This document shows, piece by piece, positions 44,628 to 53,300 of a stretch of 64,000 nt of DNA. The translations under genes were made by a program, and so were the position numbers. The stretch comes from Marinobacter vulgaris (lineage in GTDB: Bacteria > Pseudomonadota > Gammaproteobacteria > Pseudomonadales > Oleiphilaceae): NCBI RefSeq assembly GCF_003344045.1, contig NZ_QFWX01000004.1, positions 310,001-374,000 on the forward strand, read 5' to 3'. Within the stretch, counting starts at the first letter, position 1. Each line of letters opens with the position of its first letter. The notes beneath the pieces are model-generated. The model was given only the letters and a program-made list of their open reading frames with translations, was not told the origin of the DNA and ran no database searches.

Positions 44628-44688
44628 CATGCGGCGTTGGGCTCCCGGCTGGCACATCAGTCCGGAAGCCTAACCGAGAGCATGGGAC

Positions 44689-45363
44689 TCAGGCAACTGA
44701 GCTTTTATGGGCCGGGGGAACCAGCATGGCATCTTCGGCCTGCATCCCGGCGGCAAGGAATGGCACCAACCGTGCCGCAATTTCCTGAACGGTGGTCTCC
44801 ACACCCAGCTTGTTCTGAAGAATGTCTCTCAGGGCGTCGCTGCTGGACATGGTGAAGGCGGTGGCACCGAGCATGAACTGAATCCGCCAGTAGCGATCCA
44901 CCGACGACAGTTGCGGGGTGGCTTCTTTCAACAAACGCATGAAGCGACTGAACGGCTGGCTGTATTCCTGCTCGAGAAACTTGCGGAGGTGCCCCTGGGA
45001 CTGGGTATAGGCCAGACCAAGCAATCGCATGAATATGGAAATGCCCTTCTCGTTGCGCTGAGGCATGCGCACAGCGCTTTCCGTCAGAGCCCAAAGGGTC
45101 TGATTCAGTGTGGGTGGTGCTCCATCACAGCGGGCCTCGAGTTCGTCAAACGCACTTTCCAGCGTTGCTGAAAAAGGCGTGAGAAAGCGAGCAAACACCG
45201 CATGAATCAGGGCGTTCTTGGAGCCAAAATGGTAATTGACAGCGGCAAGATTTACTTTAGCCTTACTGGTAATCATCCGAAGCGAGGTTTCAGAAAACCC
45301 CCGGTCAGCGAAAAGCTCTTCCGCTGCATCCAGGATTCGGTCAACCGTATCAGACTGAGCCAT
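44689..45363 (-). CDS. psrA: TetR-family regulator PsrA
   Basis: A 224-residue TetR repressor. The N-terminal helix-turn-helix (MAQSDTVDRILDAAEELFADRGFSE, then AAVNYHFGSKNALIHAVF) is very close to Pseudomonas PsrA, which senses long-chain fatty acids, controls beta-oxidation genes and rpoS, and represses itself. The C-terminal ligand-binding domain has the expected length. Two PsrA-like palindromes lie directly upstream, which supports autorepression. In Pseudomonas lexA follows psrA; here an unrelated membrane-protein gene lies upstream instead. Confidence 0.9.
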   Translation of the reverse strand: MAQSDTVDRILDAAEELFADRGFSETSLRMITSKAKVNLAAVNYHFGSKNALIHAVFARFLTPFSATLESAFDELEARCDGAPPTLNQTLWALTESAVRMPQRNEKGISIFMRLLGLAYTQSQGHLRKFLEQEYSQPFSRFMRLLKEATPQLSSVDRYWRIQFMLGATAFTMSSSDALRDILQNKLGVETTVQEIAARLVPFLAAGMQAEDAMLVPPAHKSSVA

Positions 45364-45382
45364 GTTATTATCAGTGCCTCTA

Positions 45383-45411
45383 GCAAACGTCTGTTTAAAA
45401 CATACGTTTGA
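45383..45411. promoter_or_regulatory. Two adjoining PsrA operators
   Basis: CAAAC-GTCT-GTTTA (45384-45397) and AAAC-ATAC-GTTTG (45398-45410) both fit the PsrA consensus G/CAAAC-N2-4-GTTTG/C. They lie back to back 20 bases before the psrA start, next to a -10-like GATAAT on the minus strand. Confidence 0.85.
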
Positions 45412-45423
45412 GCGGGAACCTTG

Positions 45424-46317
45424 TCAAGTTCTCTGCTCCGGCTCCGAAGCCACCGATTCCCAACCCTCATCAAGCGCCTTCTGATGCGCCTCAAAAAATG
45501 CCTGTTGAGCCCGGGAATAGGCTTTCTCAGCCTCCAGAAGATAAACAAGGTAAAGACGGACATGCTGCCGGCGCGTCATGTTCCGGGCCAGCACACGACG
45601 CTCAGACAGCGCCAGAAGCTCACTGAAACGGGTCGACCTGAGCGCCGGATTGAACTCGGCCATGCGCGCACACTGCCACAGCAGACCTTCCTTCCCCTCA
45701 AGATGTTCAATATGCTTTCGTGCGTCCCGCAGCAGCCGTCGGCGTCGAATGATCAGATCCATATAGGAGGAGCGCGAGGTATAGAGTCGTCTAACCCCGG
45801 GGACCCCCATCAGCAGAATAATGACAAACGCACCAAATCCGCCGCCGGCAATCCACGCGGGCACAAAGCCGGTCATCCCGCTCAGGAAGACAATCGCCGT
45901 CAACAGCGCACTGAACAGCCAGAGATCCCGACTTCTGCGCGCGGCGGCGAGGGTATAGTTGTCGGGCCAGTCCGGTAGTGCCAGCAGGTCAAAATCCAGC
46001 AGCAACACCCGGTCGCACTGCTTCAGCATCAGCCGCAGCTTGCGCTGACGGGATTCTGCCAGGGATTTTTCGATCTGCTGCGACTCCTCACTGGCGTCAT
46101 CCTGCGTCCCGGGTTCGGCAGCAACCTCTTCATGGCCCGGTCCGGGAACGGATACCGCCTGCCCGGAGCCAGGCAGTGCCGAGTCTGTGGTTATTGCTCC
46201 CGCAGGCGCAGCCCGCTCTTCGACCGCCGGAGGCTGCGGATCCGCTGGTCGCCCTTGCCGCAACAAGGGCTCCTCCGGCGCCGTAGCCTGCCGGACTGTC
46301 GTCTCGTTCTGTGCCAT
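45424..46317 (-). CDS. Hypothetical membrane protein
   Basis: I do not recognise this 297-residue protein. Residues 1-85 are low-complexity Pro/Ala/Glu and probably disordered. A Lys/Arg-rich helix (SRQRKLRLMLKQCDRVLLLD) precedes two transmembrane helices at about 132-150 (LWLFSALLTAIVFLSGMTGF) and 155-172. The C-terminal 120 residues are basic and helical (IIRRRRLLRDARKHIEHLEG, LARNMTRRQHVRLYLVYLLE). It ends just before the psrA operators and may be co-transcribed with psrA. Confidence 0.7.
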   Translation of the reverse strand: MAQNETTVRQATAPEEPLLRQGRPADPQPPAVEERAAPAGAITTDSALPGSGQAVSVPGPGHEEVAAEPGTQDDASEESQQIEKSLAESRQRKLRLMLKQCDRVLLLDFDLLALPDWPDNYTLAAARRSRDLWLFSALLTAIVFLSGMTGFVPAWIAGGGFGAFVIILLMGVPGVRRLYTSRSSYMDLIIRRRRLLRDARKHIEHLEGKEGLLWQCARMAEFNPALRSTRFSELLALSERRVLARNMTRRQHVRLYLVYLLEAEKAYSRAQQAFFEAHQKALDEGWESVASEPEQRT

Positions 46318-46435
46318 CGCTGGTTATCCATCGGCTATAAACCGGGCCAACTTCCCCGAACCTTGCCCACTCCCGGTGTCTACTGTTGGCTATCGACCAG
46401 CCACCTGAATTCTTGAGCGCAGGCCGATGACGTTA

Positions 46436-46460
46436 CCCTGCCAAACTCGGGTTGGCAGGG
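46436..46460. repeat. Perfect hairpin upstream of ribE
   Basis: CCCTGCCAA, loop ACTCGGG, TTGGCAGGG: a 9-base-pair perfect stem in the 216-base gap between divergent genes, 73 bases before ribE. No T run and no FMN-riboswitch motif was recognised here. Its TGGCAGGGCC core also occurs in the inverted repeat at 6241-6299. Confidence 0.6.
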
Positions 46461-46533
46461 CCCCATGCTATCGCTATCCTTGCTGGTTCCAGTGTTGCCG
46501 GACCCGGCCACAAAAGTCGTTAGAGGGGCATGA

Positions 46534-47148
46534 ATGTTTACAGGCATTGTTCAGGGTGTTGCCACCATTGACACACTTTCCGCGGAGCCGGGACTGACCA
46601 GCTTTGCGATCCGTTTTCCCGACCCGCAGGTTGACGGCGTTACCATTGGGGCGTCTGTCGCCATCGACGGCACCTGCCTGACCGTAACCCGCCAGGAGGG
46701 CGGCCTGCTTTACTTCGACGCCATGCAGGAAACCCTGCGGGCCACCACGCTTGGAGAACTTAAGGCCGGTGACCGGATAAACTTCGAAAGGGCCGCCAGG
46801 ATCGGCGACGAGATTGGCGGGCATCTGCTGTCTGGCCACGTTCACACTACCGCAGACATCGTGGCAATTGACCGCCCCGAGAACAACTGCACCCTGGAGT
46901 TCGAAGTCCCGGAACCCTGGACCAGATACCTCTTTCCCAAGGGCTATATCGCCATCAACGGCTGCAGCCTGACCATCGGGGAGGTCTGGGACAACCGCTT
47001 TAACGTGTATCTGATTCCAGAAACCCTACGGGCGACCACATTTGGAGATGTGTCGGTTGGCGACCGGGTAAATATTGAAATCGACAGCCACACCCAGACC
47101 ATCGTGGATACCCTGGCAAGAATGGGCTACGACCGCCCGGCCTCCTGA
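46534..47148 (+). CDS. ribE: Riboflavin synthase (alpha subunit)
   Basis: Makes riboflavin by dismutation of two molecules of 6,7-dimethyl-8-ribityllumazine. It has 204 residues with the characteristic start MFTGIVQG. The two lumazine-binding domains are visible as an internal repeat: first IDGTCLTVTRQ with ETLRATTLGEL, then INGCSLTIGEV with ETLRATTFGDV. GGHLLSGHVH is conserved. The gene stands alone, away from other rib genes, and could be a second copy in the genome. It overlaps the convergent rlmG by 22 bases. Confidence 0.95.
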   Translation: MFTGIVQGVATIDTLSAEPGLTSFAIRFPDPQVDGVTIGASVAIDGTCLTVTRQEGGLLYFDAMQETLRATTLGELKAGDRINFERAARIGDEIGGHLLSGHVHTTADIVAIDRPENNCTLEFEVPEPWTRYLFPKGYIAINGCSLTIGEVWDNRFNVYLIPETLRATTFGDVSVGDRVNIEIDSHTQTIVDTLARMGYDRPAS

Positions 47149-48272
47149 GTACCGGCTTCAAACACCACGAACCGGGGGTCGGCATCCAGTTGGCGGACCG
47201 TTGAAAAGAAGCGTTTCAGGCTGCGGTGGTATCCCAGGTGACGATTGCCCACCATCAGCATCCGCCCGCCCGGAACCAGGTGGCGGGCCACTTGCCGGAA
47301 CAGACGCAACGCAATGTGATCCCCGACCACACCGCCCTCATGAAATGGCGGATTCAGGATTATCAGCTGGAAGCGGCCCGCCTCTTCGGGAATACCGTCA
47401 CTGTGATAGAAATCCACTTCGGCCTCGGGGAAAGCATTCAGTGCATTGTTTCTGGCGCTGGCCACAGCCTGGCTGGAGACATCGGAGAATGTCACCGCCA
47501 GCTCGGGGTTTTCCGCCAGCGCCGCCAGGCCCAGCACACCATTGCCGCAGGCAAGATCCAGTACCCTGGCAGCGGGCTCCAGACCACCAGCCGTCCGCCT
47601 CACCAATGGCAGCAGCAGCCGGGTACCGATGTCCAGCCTATCCCGGGCAAACACCGCAGGCATGGCGTTAACGCTGTGCCCGGATTGCGGAAGCGGGTAT
47701 CCCTTCCATAGCTCGGTCCAGTTTCTCAGGGTCGGGTCACCCGGTGCAGCGACAATCACCCTCGCCTTCTTGCGTGCCGGACAGACCTCCCGGGTGTGCA
47801 CCAGATCTGCAAACACACCAGCGCTGCTGTCCGGCAAGTGCTTGATCATGCCCGCGGCAAGAAGCGTACCTTCGGGGGCAAGCACGCTATTTACCCAGCG
47901 CAACAGGCACGCCAGATAGTCCACCTGCCGCGGGATGCGCATGACCACCAGATCGAACGGGCCTTCCGGCGGCGCCAACCAGCTCAATGGCGCGGCAACG
48001 CTTTCTGCGGCGTGCGCATTCATCACCAGCGCTACGGCAAGCGAGCAACTGTCGGCAAAGGACACCGGGGCAAAAGCCGCAAGCCCGAGGGTCAGGGCGC
48101 CGAACTGGTCATCCACAACCAATACCCGGGGCGAGGATTCCGGGGCAAACCGGGCAAACGTCTGCGCCAGCAGTTGTTCGTCCGCCGCATCCCAGGCGCG
48201 CAGGTCGCGAGCTCCACCCGGACGCTTCAAGGGCAGAGAAACACCACTCACTTCCAGCACGTCGCTTGTCAT
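47127..48272 (-). CDS. rlmG: 23S rRNA guanine-N2 methyltransferase, RlmG type
   Basis: A 381-residue protein from ATG 48272 (GGAAG upstream), close to E. coli RlmG (378), which methylates G1835 of 23S rRNA. It has the two tandem Rossmann-like halves of the RsmC/RlmG group: a degenerate N-terminal half (VLVVDDQFGALTLGLA) and an active C-terminal half with the SAM loop DLACGNGVLGLAAL and catalytic NPPFHEGG. The N-terminal match and order of motifs favour RlmG over RsmC. RsmC-like gene follows upstream on the same strand. Confidence 0.88.
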   Translation of the reverse strand: MTSDVLEVSGVSLPLKRPGGARDLRAWDAADEQLLAQTFARFAPESSPRVLVVDDQFGALTLGLAAFAPVSFADSCSLAVALVMNAHAAESVAAPLSWLAPPEGPFDLVVMRIPRQVDYLACLLRWVNSVLAPEGTLLAAGMIKHLPDSSAGVFADLVHTREVCPARKKARVIVAAPGDPTLRNWTELWKGYPLPQSGHSVNAMPAVFARDRLDIGTRLLLPLVRRTAGGLEPAARVLDLACGNGVLGLAALAENPELAVTFSDVSSQAVASARNNALNAFPEAEVDFYHSDGIPEEAGRFQLIILNPPFHEGGVVGDHIALRLFRQVARHLVPGGRMLMVGNRHLGYHRSLKRFFSTVRQLDADPRFVVFEAGTQEAGRS

Positions 48273-48395
48273 TTCGGGCTTCCGCTTTTCAGGTTTGAAA
48301 CAGCGGTCCATTTTAGGCTGATTATTCTAGAAATTAACCCTACTCTGGTCAGACGATTTCAGGTTGCTCCGTTTTTTTGGAAGACAACCTTCTTT

Positions 48396-48419
48396 GCCCC
48401 TCACCCCAGGGGCTTTTTT
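48396..48419 (+). terminator. Orphan plus-strand intrinsic terminator
   Basis: GCCCCT, loop CACCCC, AGGGGC and six T's: a strong Rho-independent terminator on the plus strand. Both flanking genes are on the minus strand, and the nearest complete plus-strand gene (ribE) ended 1.2 kb upstream. It suggests a short transcript beginning after about 48300. Confidence 0.8.
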
Positions 48420-48461
48420 CGTCTCGGAGAGACAGTGTTTCTGCTGCCACCAGCGCTACGG

Positions 48462-49508
48462 TCAATGACGCCGGGCTGACCACACAGTAAAGCGCCTGTC
48501 CGCGGAAATCGCTTTAACCGGCCCCACATGACGGCGCATCAGCTCTTCATAGGGAAGAAAGCTGTTGGCTACCAGCCGCAACTCACCCCCCGGCTCCAGA
48601 TGCTGCGCCACCTGCCGCAAAAACTGCTCCGTCATTGACGTGTCCGTCCGGATACCGGCGTGAAAGGGGGGGTTGCTCAACACCGTCGCGTATTTGCCCG
48701 CAACCTGGTCGAGGCCATCCGAGGCCGTAATGGCGCCGGTTACACCTGCGCGCTGATACGTGGAACGGGCGCAGATAACCGCCTGGGACTGAACATCAAC
48801 GCCATCGACCTGAGCAGCCGCACCCCCTTGGGCCCTCTGGTAGAGTTGCAGCCAGGTTCCGATAACACCGGCGCCACAGGCGAAATCCAGCACCGGCCCC
48901 CTGCCCGGAGTTACCTCCGCAAGGGAGGCCAGTAGCATGGCGGTTCCGGCATCCAGCGCACCTGCACTGAAAATGCCGGGCAACCCGGCCACATCGAAAC
49001 GGATTCCCTCACGTTCAACCGGATGCCACTCCAGCCACTCACGCACATTAAACCCTTCCGATGGCACCAGATTGTCAGCCTGCCAGACCTGGCAATGGCG
49101 CGCACTGTCCAGCTTGAAAGCCCCGGGAGCCAGAGCTTTAAGTTGTTTTACGGCCCCCGCTATACCTTCTTTTTTCTCGCCCACCAGAATCAGCCGCGCA
49201 CCTTTTGCTGCCAGCCAGCGCGCCAGCTCCAGGCGCAACGTCAACTCGGCCCTCGCTTTGGGCAGGAACACCACTATTGTATCCACGCTGGCGGGCACCA
49301 ATGCAGGATCGTCGTAACCGAACGCCGCTTGCCAGCCCTCCAGGGTATTCAGGCGCTGCCAGAAACCGAAATGCTCGGTAACCACAAGGCCTGACCCGGC
49401 AAGGGCTGGCATCAGGGAAAGTTCAGTAGGCCCCAGGACAGCAAGGCGTCCATGCAGAACTTCCTGGTTTTTCAACAACGCTTCATGGGAATTGGGGAAT
49501 GCAGGCAT
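48462..49508 (-). CDS. rsmC: 16S rRNA guanine-N2 methyltransferase, RsmC type
   Basis: A 348-residue protein from ATG 49508 (MPAFPNSHEALLKNQEVLHG); E. coli RsmC, which methylates G1207 of 16S rRNA, has 343. The C-terminal domain holds the SAM loop DFACGAGVIGTWLQL and catalytic NPPFHAGIRTD, and the N-terminal half is a degenerate copy. The open frame continues upstream to 49583 without a clear alternative start, and no good Shine-Dalgarno sequence is seen. Paralogue of the neighbouring rlmG. Confidence 0.85.
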   Translation of the reverse strand: MPAFPNSHEALLKNQEVLHGRLAVLGPTELSLMPALAGSGLVVTEHFGFWQRLNTLEGWQAAFGYDDPALVPASVDTIVVFLPKARAELTLRLELARWLAAKGARLILVGEKKEGIAGAVKQLKALAPGAFKLDSARHCQVWQADNLVPSEGFNVREWLEWHPVEREGIRFDVAGLPGIFSAGALDAGTAMLLASLAEVTPGRGPVLDFACGAGVIGTWLQLYQRAQGGAAAQVDGVDVQSQAVICARSTYQRAGVTGAITASDGLDQVAGKYATVLSNPPFHAGIRTDTSMTEQFLRQVAQHLEPGGELRLVANSFLPYEELMRRHVGPVKAISADRRFTVWSARRH

Positions 49509-49612
49509 GTGGTGCTGGTCCGGGCTGGATGTCAGGCGGAATACTCTAACCGCAATGAAGCCCGGAGTCTCGACCCGGGCCACTGAAAAAGTAATAACCG
49601 GAAAAGCGGATA

Positions 49613-50290
49613 CTACTTTTTTTGGCGCCCTGACCGGACAGGCCGGAGCACCAGCTCATCCACGCTGTTCTGTTTGATACTTTCGCGGTCGGCTTCCGAG
49701 GCAATGGAAAGCCCCATATCCCGCAGAATACCGTCTGCCACGTCATAGACAAAGCCGTGGACGGTCAATGGCTGGGCTCGGCGCCAGGCTTCCTGAACAA
49801 TGGTGTTCTGACATACATGGCCAACCTGCTCAACCACGTTAAGCTCGCACAACCGGTCGACGCGATCCTGATCCGATGCCAGCCCGTCGAGCACACGCTG
49901 ATGCTTGTCACGAACATCCTGCACGTGCCGCAGCCAGTTTGATATCAGGCCAAAACCCTCATTGTGCAGGGCGGCCTTCACACCACCGCAGCCATAGTGG
50001 CCTACCACCAGAATGTGCTTGACCTTCAGCACGTCAATGGCGAACTGCAGCACCGAGAGACAGTTGAAATCCGTGTGCACCACCACGTTTGCAACGTTGC
50101 GGTGCACGAACAGCTCCCCGGGCATCAGATCCACAATCTGGTTCGCCGGCACCCGGCTGTCTGCGCACCCGATCCAGAGATATTCCGGGGCCTGCTGATT
50201 GGAAAGCCGGGTAAAAAAGTCCGGGTCCTGACTCTTGATGCTGTCGGCCCACGCCCTGTTTTTATCCAGCAATGTATCGAGCTGCCCCAT
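49613..50290 (-). CDS. can: Beta-class carbonic anhydrase
   Basis: Zinc enzyme that interconverts CO2 and bicarbonate. It has 225 residues from ATG 50290, chosen because AGGAGG lies 4 bases upstream. Zinc ligands are visible: Cys and the Asp-Arg dyad in IGCADSRVPAN, then His and Cys in VVGHYGCGGVKAAL. FVHRNVANVVVHTDFNCLSVLQFA is also typical of E. coli Can. Probably in one transcript with the upstream... gdhB follows on the same strand, whose stop is 65 bases from this start. Confidence 0.96.
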   Translation of the reverse strand: MGQLDTLLDKNRAWADSIKSQDPDFFTRLSNQQAPEYLWIGCADSRVPANQIVDLMPGELFVHRNVANVVVHTDFNCLSVLQFAIDVLKVKHILVVGHYGCGGVKAALHNEGFGLISNWLRHVQDVRDKHQRVLDGLASDQDRVDRLCELNVVEQVGHVCQNTIVQEAWRRAQPLTVHGFVYDVADGILRDMGLSIASEADRESIKQNSVDELVLRPVRSGRQKK

Positions 50291-50355
50291 CATACCTCCT
50301 GAGTGCAAATTAACGGTGGCGGAATTGAACGGCAATCACCGCCAGAAAGCAATAC

Positions 50356-53300
50356 TCAAGTGGTCGGAGCGACCGGCTCATCGTACTGTTCATGCATCGT
50401 GGTCTGGGCCAGGTCCAGCAGCTCTCGCAGGGCCACCGAAAACATCGCGTATTCCGGTTCCCTGACGCTCTTGAGCTCGGTGAGCATGGACCTCCAGCGA
50501 TTGATCATGGCCGTGTGCCGCTGCATCCAGTTTTCGACACAGCGATTAACATCCTCCGGTTTTTCAGCCAGCTTGAGCACGCCTGTAGTCAGCGCCCGCT
50601 GCTGCCAGTCCAGGTCCTCACGGAAGCTTTCCCGCGCCAGAGCCTGCCAATGGGAAGCTGGCACCAAATCGGCAATGGCATTGGCGAACCAGTTCAGGTC
50701 GAGCTTGTCACCAAGGTCATAATACAGATTGGCGACGGTTTTCAGAGGCATACCGGTGGCCTCCCTTGCCTCGATAATACCCAGAGACGAATACAGGTAC
50801 TTGGTGCCGGAAACCACGGACGCCAGGTCTTCAGGCAATCCTGATCCGACCAGTTCATCATGGCGTTTTTTCCAGTCTGCACGGGCCTGTTCTCCCAGAT
50901 AATCCGGCAGGTCCGCAGTGATCTTCCAGACACTGTCTGCGAACCTTTCCATATGGCTCTGGATACTGAGTTCGGCGCGACGGTTGCGAAGCAGCCAGCG
51001 AACTGCCCGGCGGATCAACCGCATCATGTCGCCCATGAGCTCCAGCTGCAGATTCGCGGGGATGAAGTAATCCAGGTATTCAATCTTGTCCCACCAGGTA
51101 TCCAGCCGGAACACGTCTCGGGCAATGATCCACGCCAGGGAAATGGAGGCGGCGTCGGCACCGGTAGACTGCTTCAGCCTCTCGACAAAGGTAATCCCCA
51201 TGTGATTGACCATATCATTGGCAATCTGGGTGGCGATGATTTCCCGGCGCAACTGGTGCTCCCCCAGTTCCTTGGCGAACTTGCGAGTCAGATCCTTGGG
51301 AAACACCTTGTACATTTCCCCGGCCAGCAGGGGCTCGTCAGGCAGACTGCTGGCAATGAGGGTCTGTTTCAGATCGCCCTTGACGTAAGAGATGAGCACC
51401 GACAGCTCGGGACGCGTCAGCCCCTTCTTGTCCAGTTTCCTCTCCGAGAGCGTTTCGTCGTCCGGCAGGAACTCCAGGCTGCGGTTGAGTTTGCCTTCAC
51501 TTTCCATCGAGTTCATCAGGCGGCGGTATTCTTCCAGCCGGCTCAAGGCTCCGACACTGGCAATACTGATGGCCTGGGTCTGCCGGTAGTTGTTTTTCAG
51601 GACCAGTGCGGCGACGTCATCCGTCATCTCCTCCAGCATGATGTTGCGCTGCTTGTCGGTAAGATCGCCCATGGCGACCGCGTGGTTGAGCAAAATTTTC
51701 ATGTTCACTTCGTGGTCTGAACAGTCCACCCCACCGGAGTTGTCGATAAAGTCGGTGTTCAGCCGACCACCCTTCAGGGCAAATTCAATGCGACCCAGCT
51801 GGGTCATGCCCAGATTGCCGCCTTCGCCAACAACCTTACAGAGCAGCTCGGAGCCGTTAATGCGCAGAGCGTCGTTGGCCTTGTCACCGACATCACCATG
51901 GGACTCGTCACGCGCCTTCACATAGGTACCAATGCCGCCGATCCAGAGCAGATCCGCCTGGGCCTTGAGAATATGGGTGATCAGCATGTTGGGGGGCACA
52001 CGGTCCGATTTTATACCCAGCAGTTTTTTCATCTCCGGGCTGACCGGAATCGACTTGGCACTTCGGCTGAATACGCCACCGCCCTTGGAAATCAGACTGG
52101 TGTCGTAATCGGTCCAGGAAGATCGCGGCAGCTCAAAGAGGCGCTTGCGCTCCTTGTAGCTCAGCGCTGCGTCCGGCGCCGGGTCGATGAAGATGTGAAC
52201 GTGGTTGAACGCCGCCACCAGTTTCGTCTTCTCTGATGACAACAGGCCGTTGCCGAACACATCCCCACCCATGTCGCCGATGCCGATAGCGGTAAATTCG
52301 TCCAGAGCGGGATTGATGCCCAGCTCTTTGAAATGCCGTTCAACGGATACCCAGGCACCGCGGGCGGTAATACCCATTTTCTTGTGGTCGTAGCCGTTGC
52401 TGCCGCCAGAAGCAAACGCATCCCCCATCCAGAAATCGTACTCGGCGGCAAGGCCGTTCGCTATATCGGAGAAGGTAGCGGTGCCCTTGTCGGCAGCCAC
52501 GACCAGGTAGTGATCGTCGTCATCGTGACGGATAACGGACTCCGGGGGCTGAATGCCGCCATCCACAAGGTTGTCGGTAATATCCAGCAAGCCACGGATG
52601 AAGGTCTTGTAGGCCCTGATCCCCTCTGCCTGGAACGCTTCCCGATCCGACATGTCAGGCAGGCGCTTGGCAACAAAGCCGCCCTTGGCCCCTACCGGCA
52701 CGATCACAGCGTTCTTGACCTGCTGCGCCTTCACCAGTCCCAGAATCTCGGTGCGGTAGTCCTCAAATCGATCGGACCAGCGCAGGCCACCGCGGGCGAC
52801 CTTGCCGCCACGCAGGTGGACACCTTCGACCCGTGGCGAGTAGACAAAAATCTCGAACATGGGCAGGGGCAACGGCACGTCCGGAATCTCCGACGGATCG
52901 AACTTCACGCTGATGTAGGGCTTAACGCTGCCATCCTGGTCCGGTTGGTAATAGTTGGTGCGCAAGGTGGCCTGCATCAACTCGAGGAAGAGCCGCAGCA
53001 CCCGGTCCTCACTGAGGTTATCCACACCATCGAGACCGGCATTGAACTCGATTTCAAGTTTCTGCTGCGCGGCCTTGCTCTTGCCCTCGCTCTGGTAGCG
53101 CGCGGGGTTGAAACGCACCTCGAAGAACTCGAGCAACAGCCGTGTCAGATCCACGTGGTTGACCAGAGTATTCGATATAAAGGTCTGACTGTTGGAGAAA
53201 CGGATCTGCCGCATGTAGCGGGCAAAGGTACGAAGCAGGGCAATCTCCCGCCAGCTCATGTAGGAGGACAATAACAGCCGGTTAAAGGCATCGTTTTCCG

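Noticed and set aside
46318..46533. FMN riboswitch before ribE
   Set aside because: None of the conserved FMN-riboswitch motifs was recognised in the leader.
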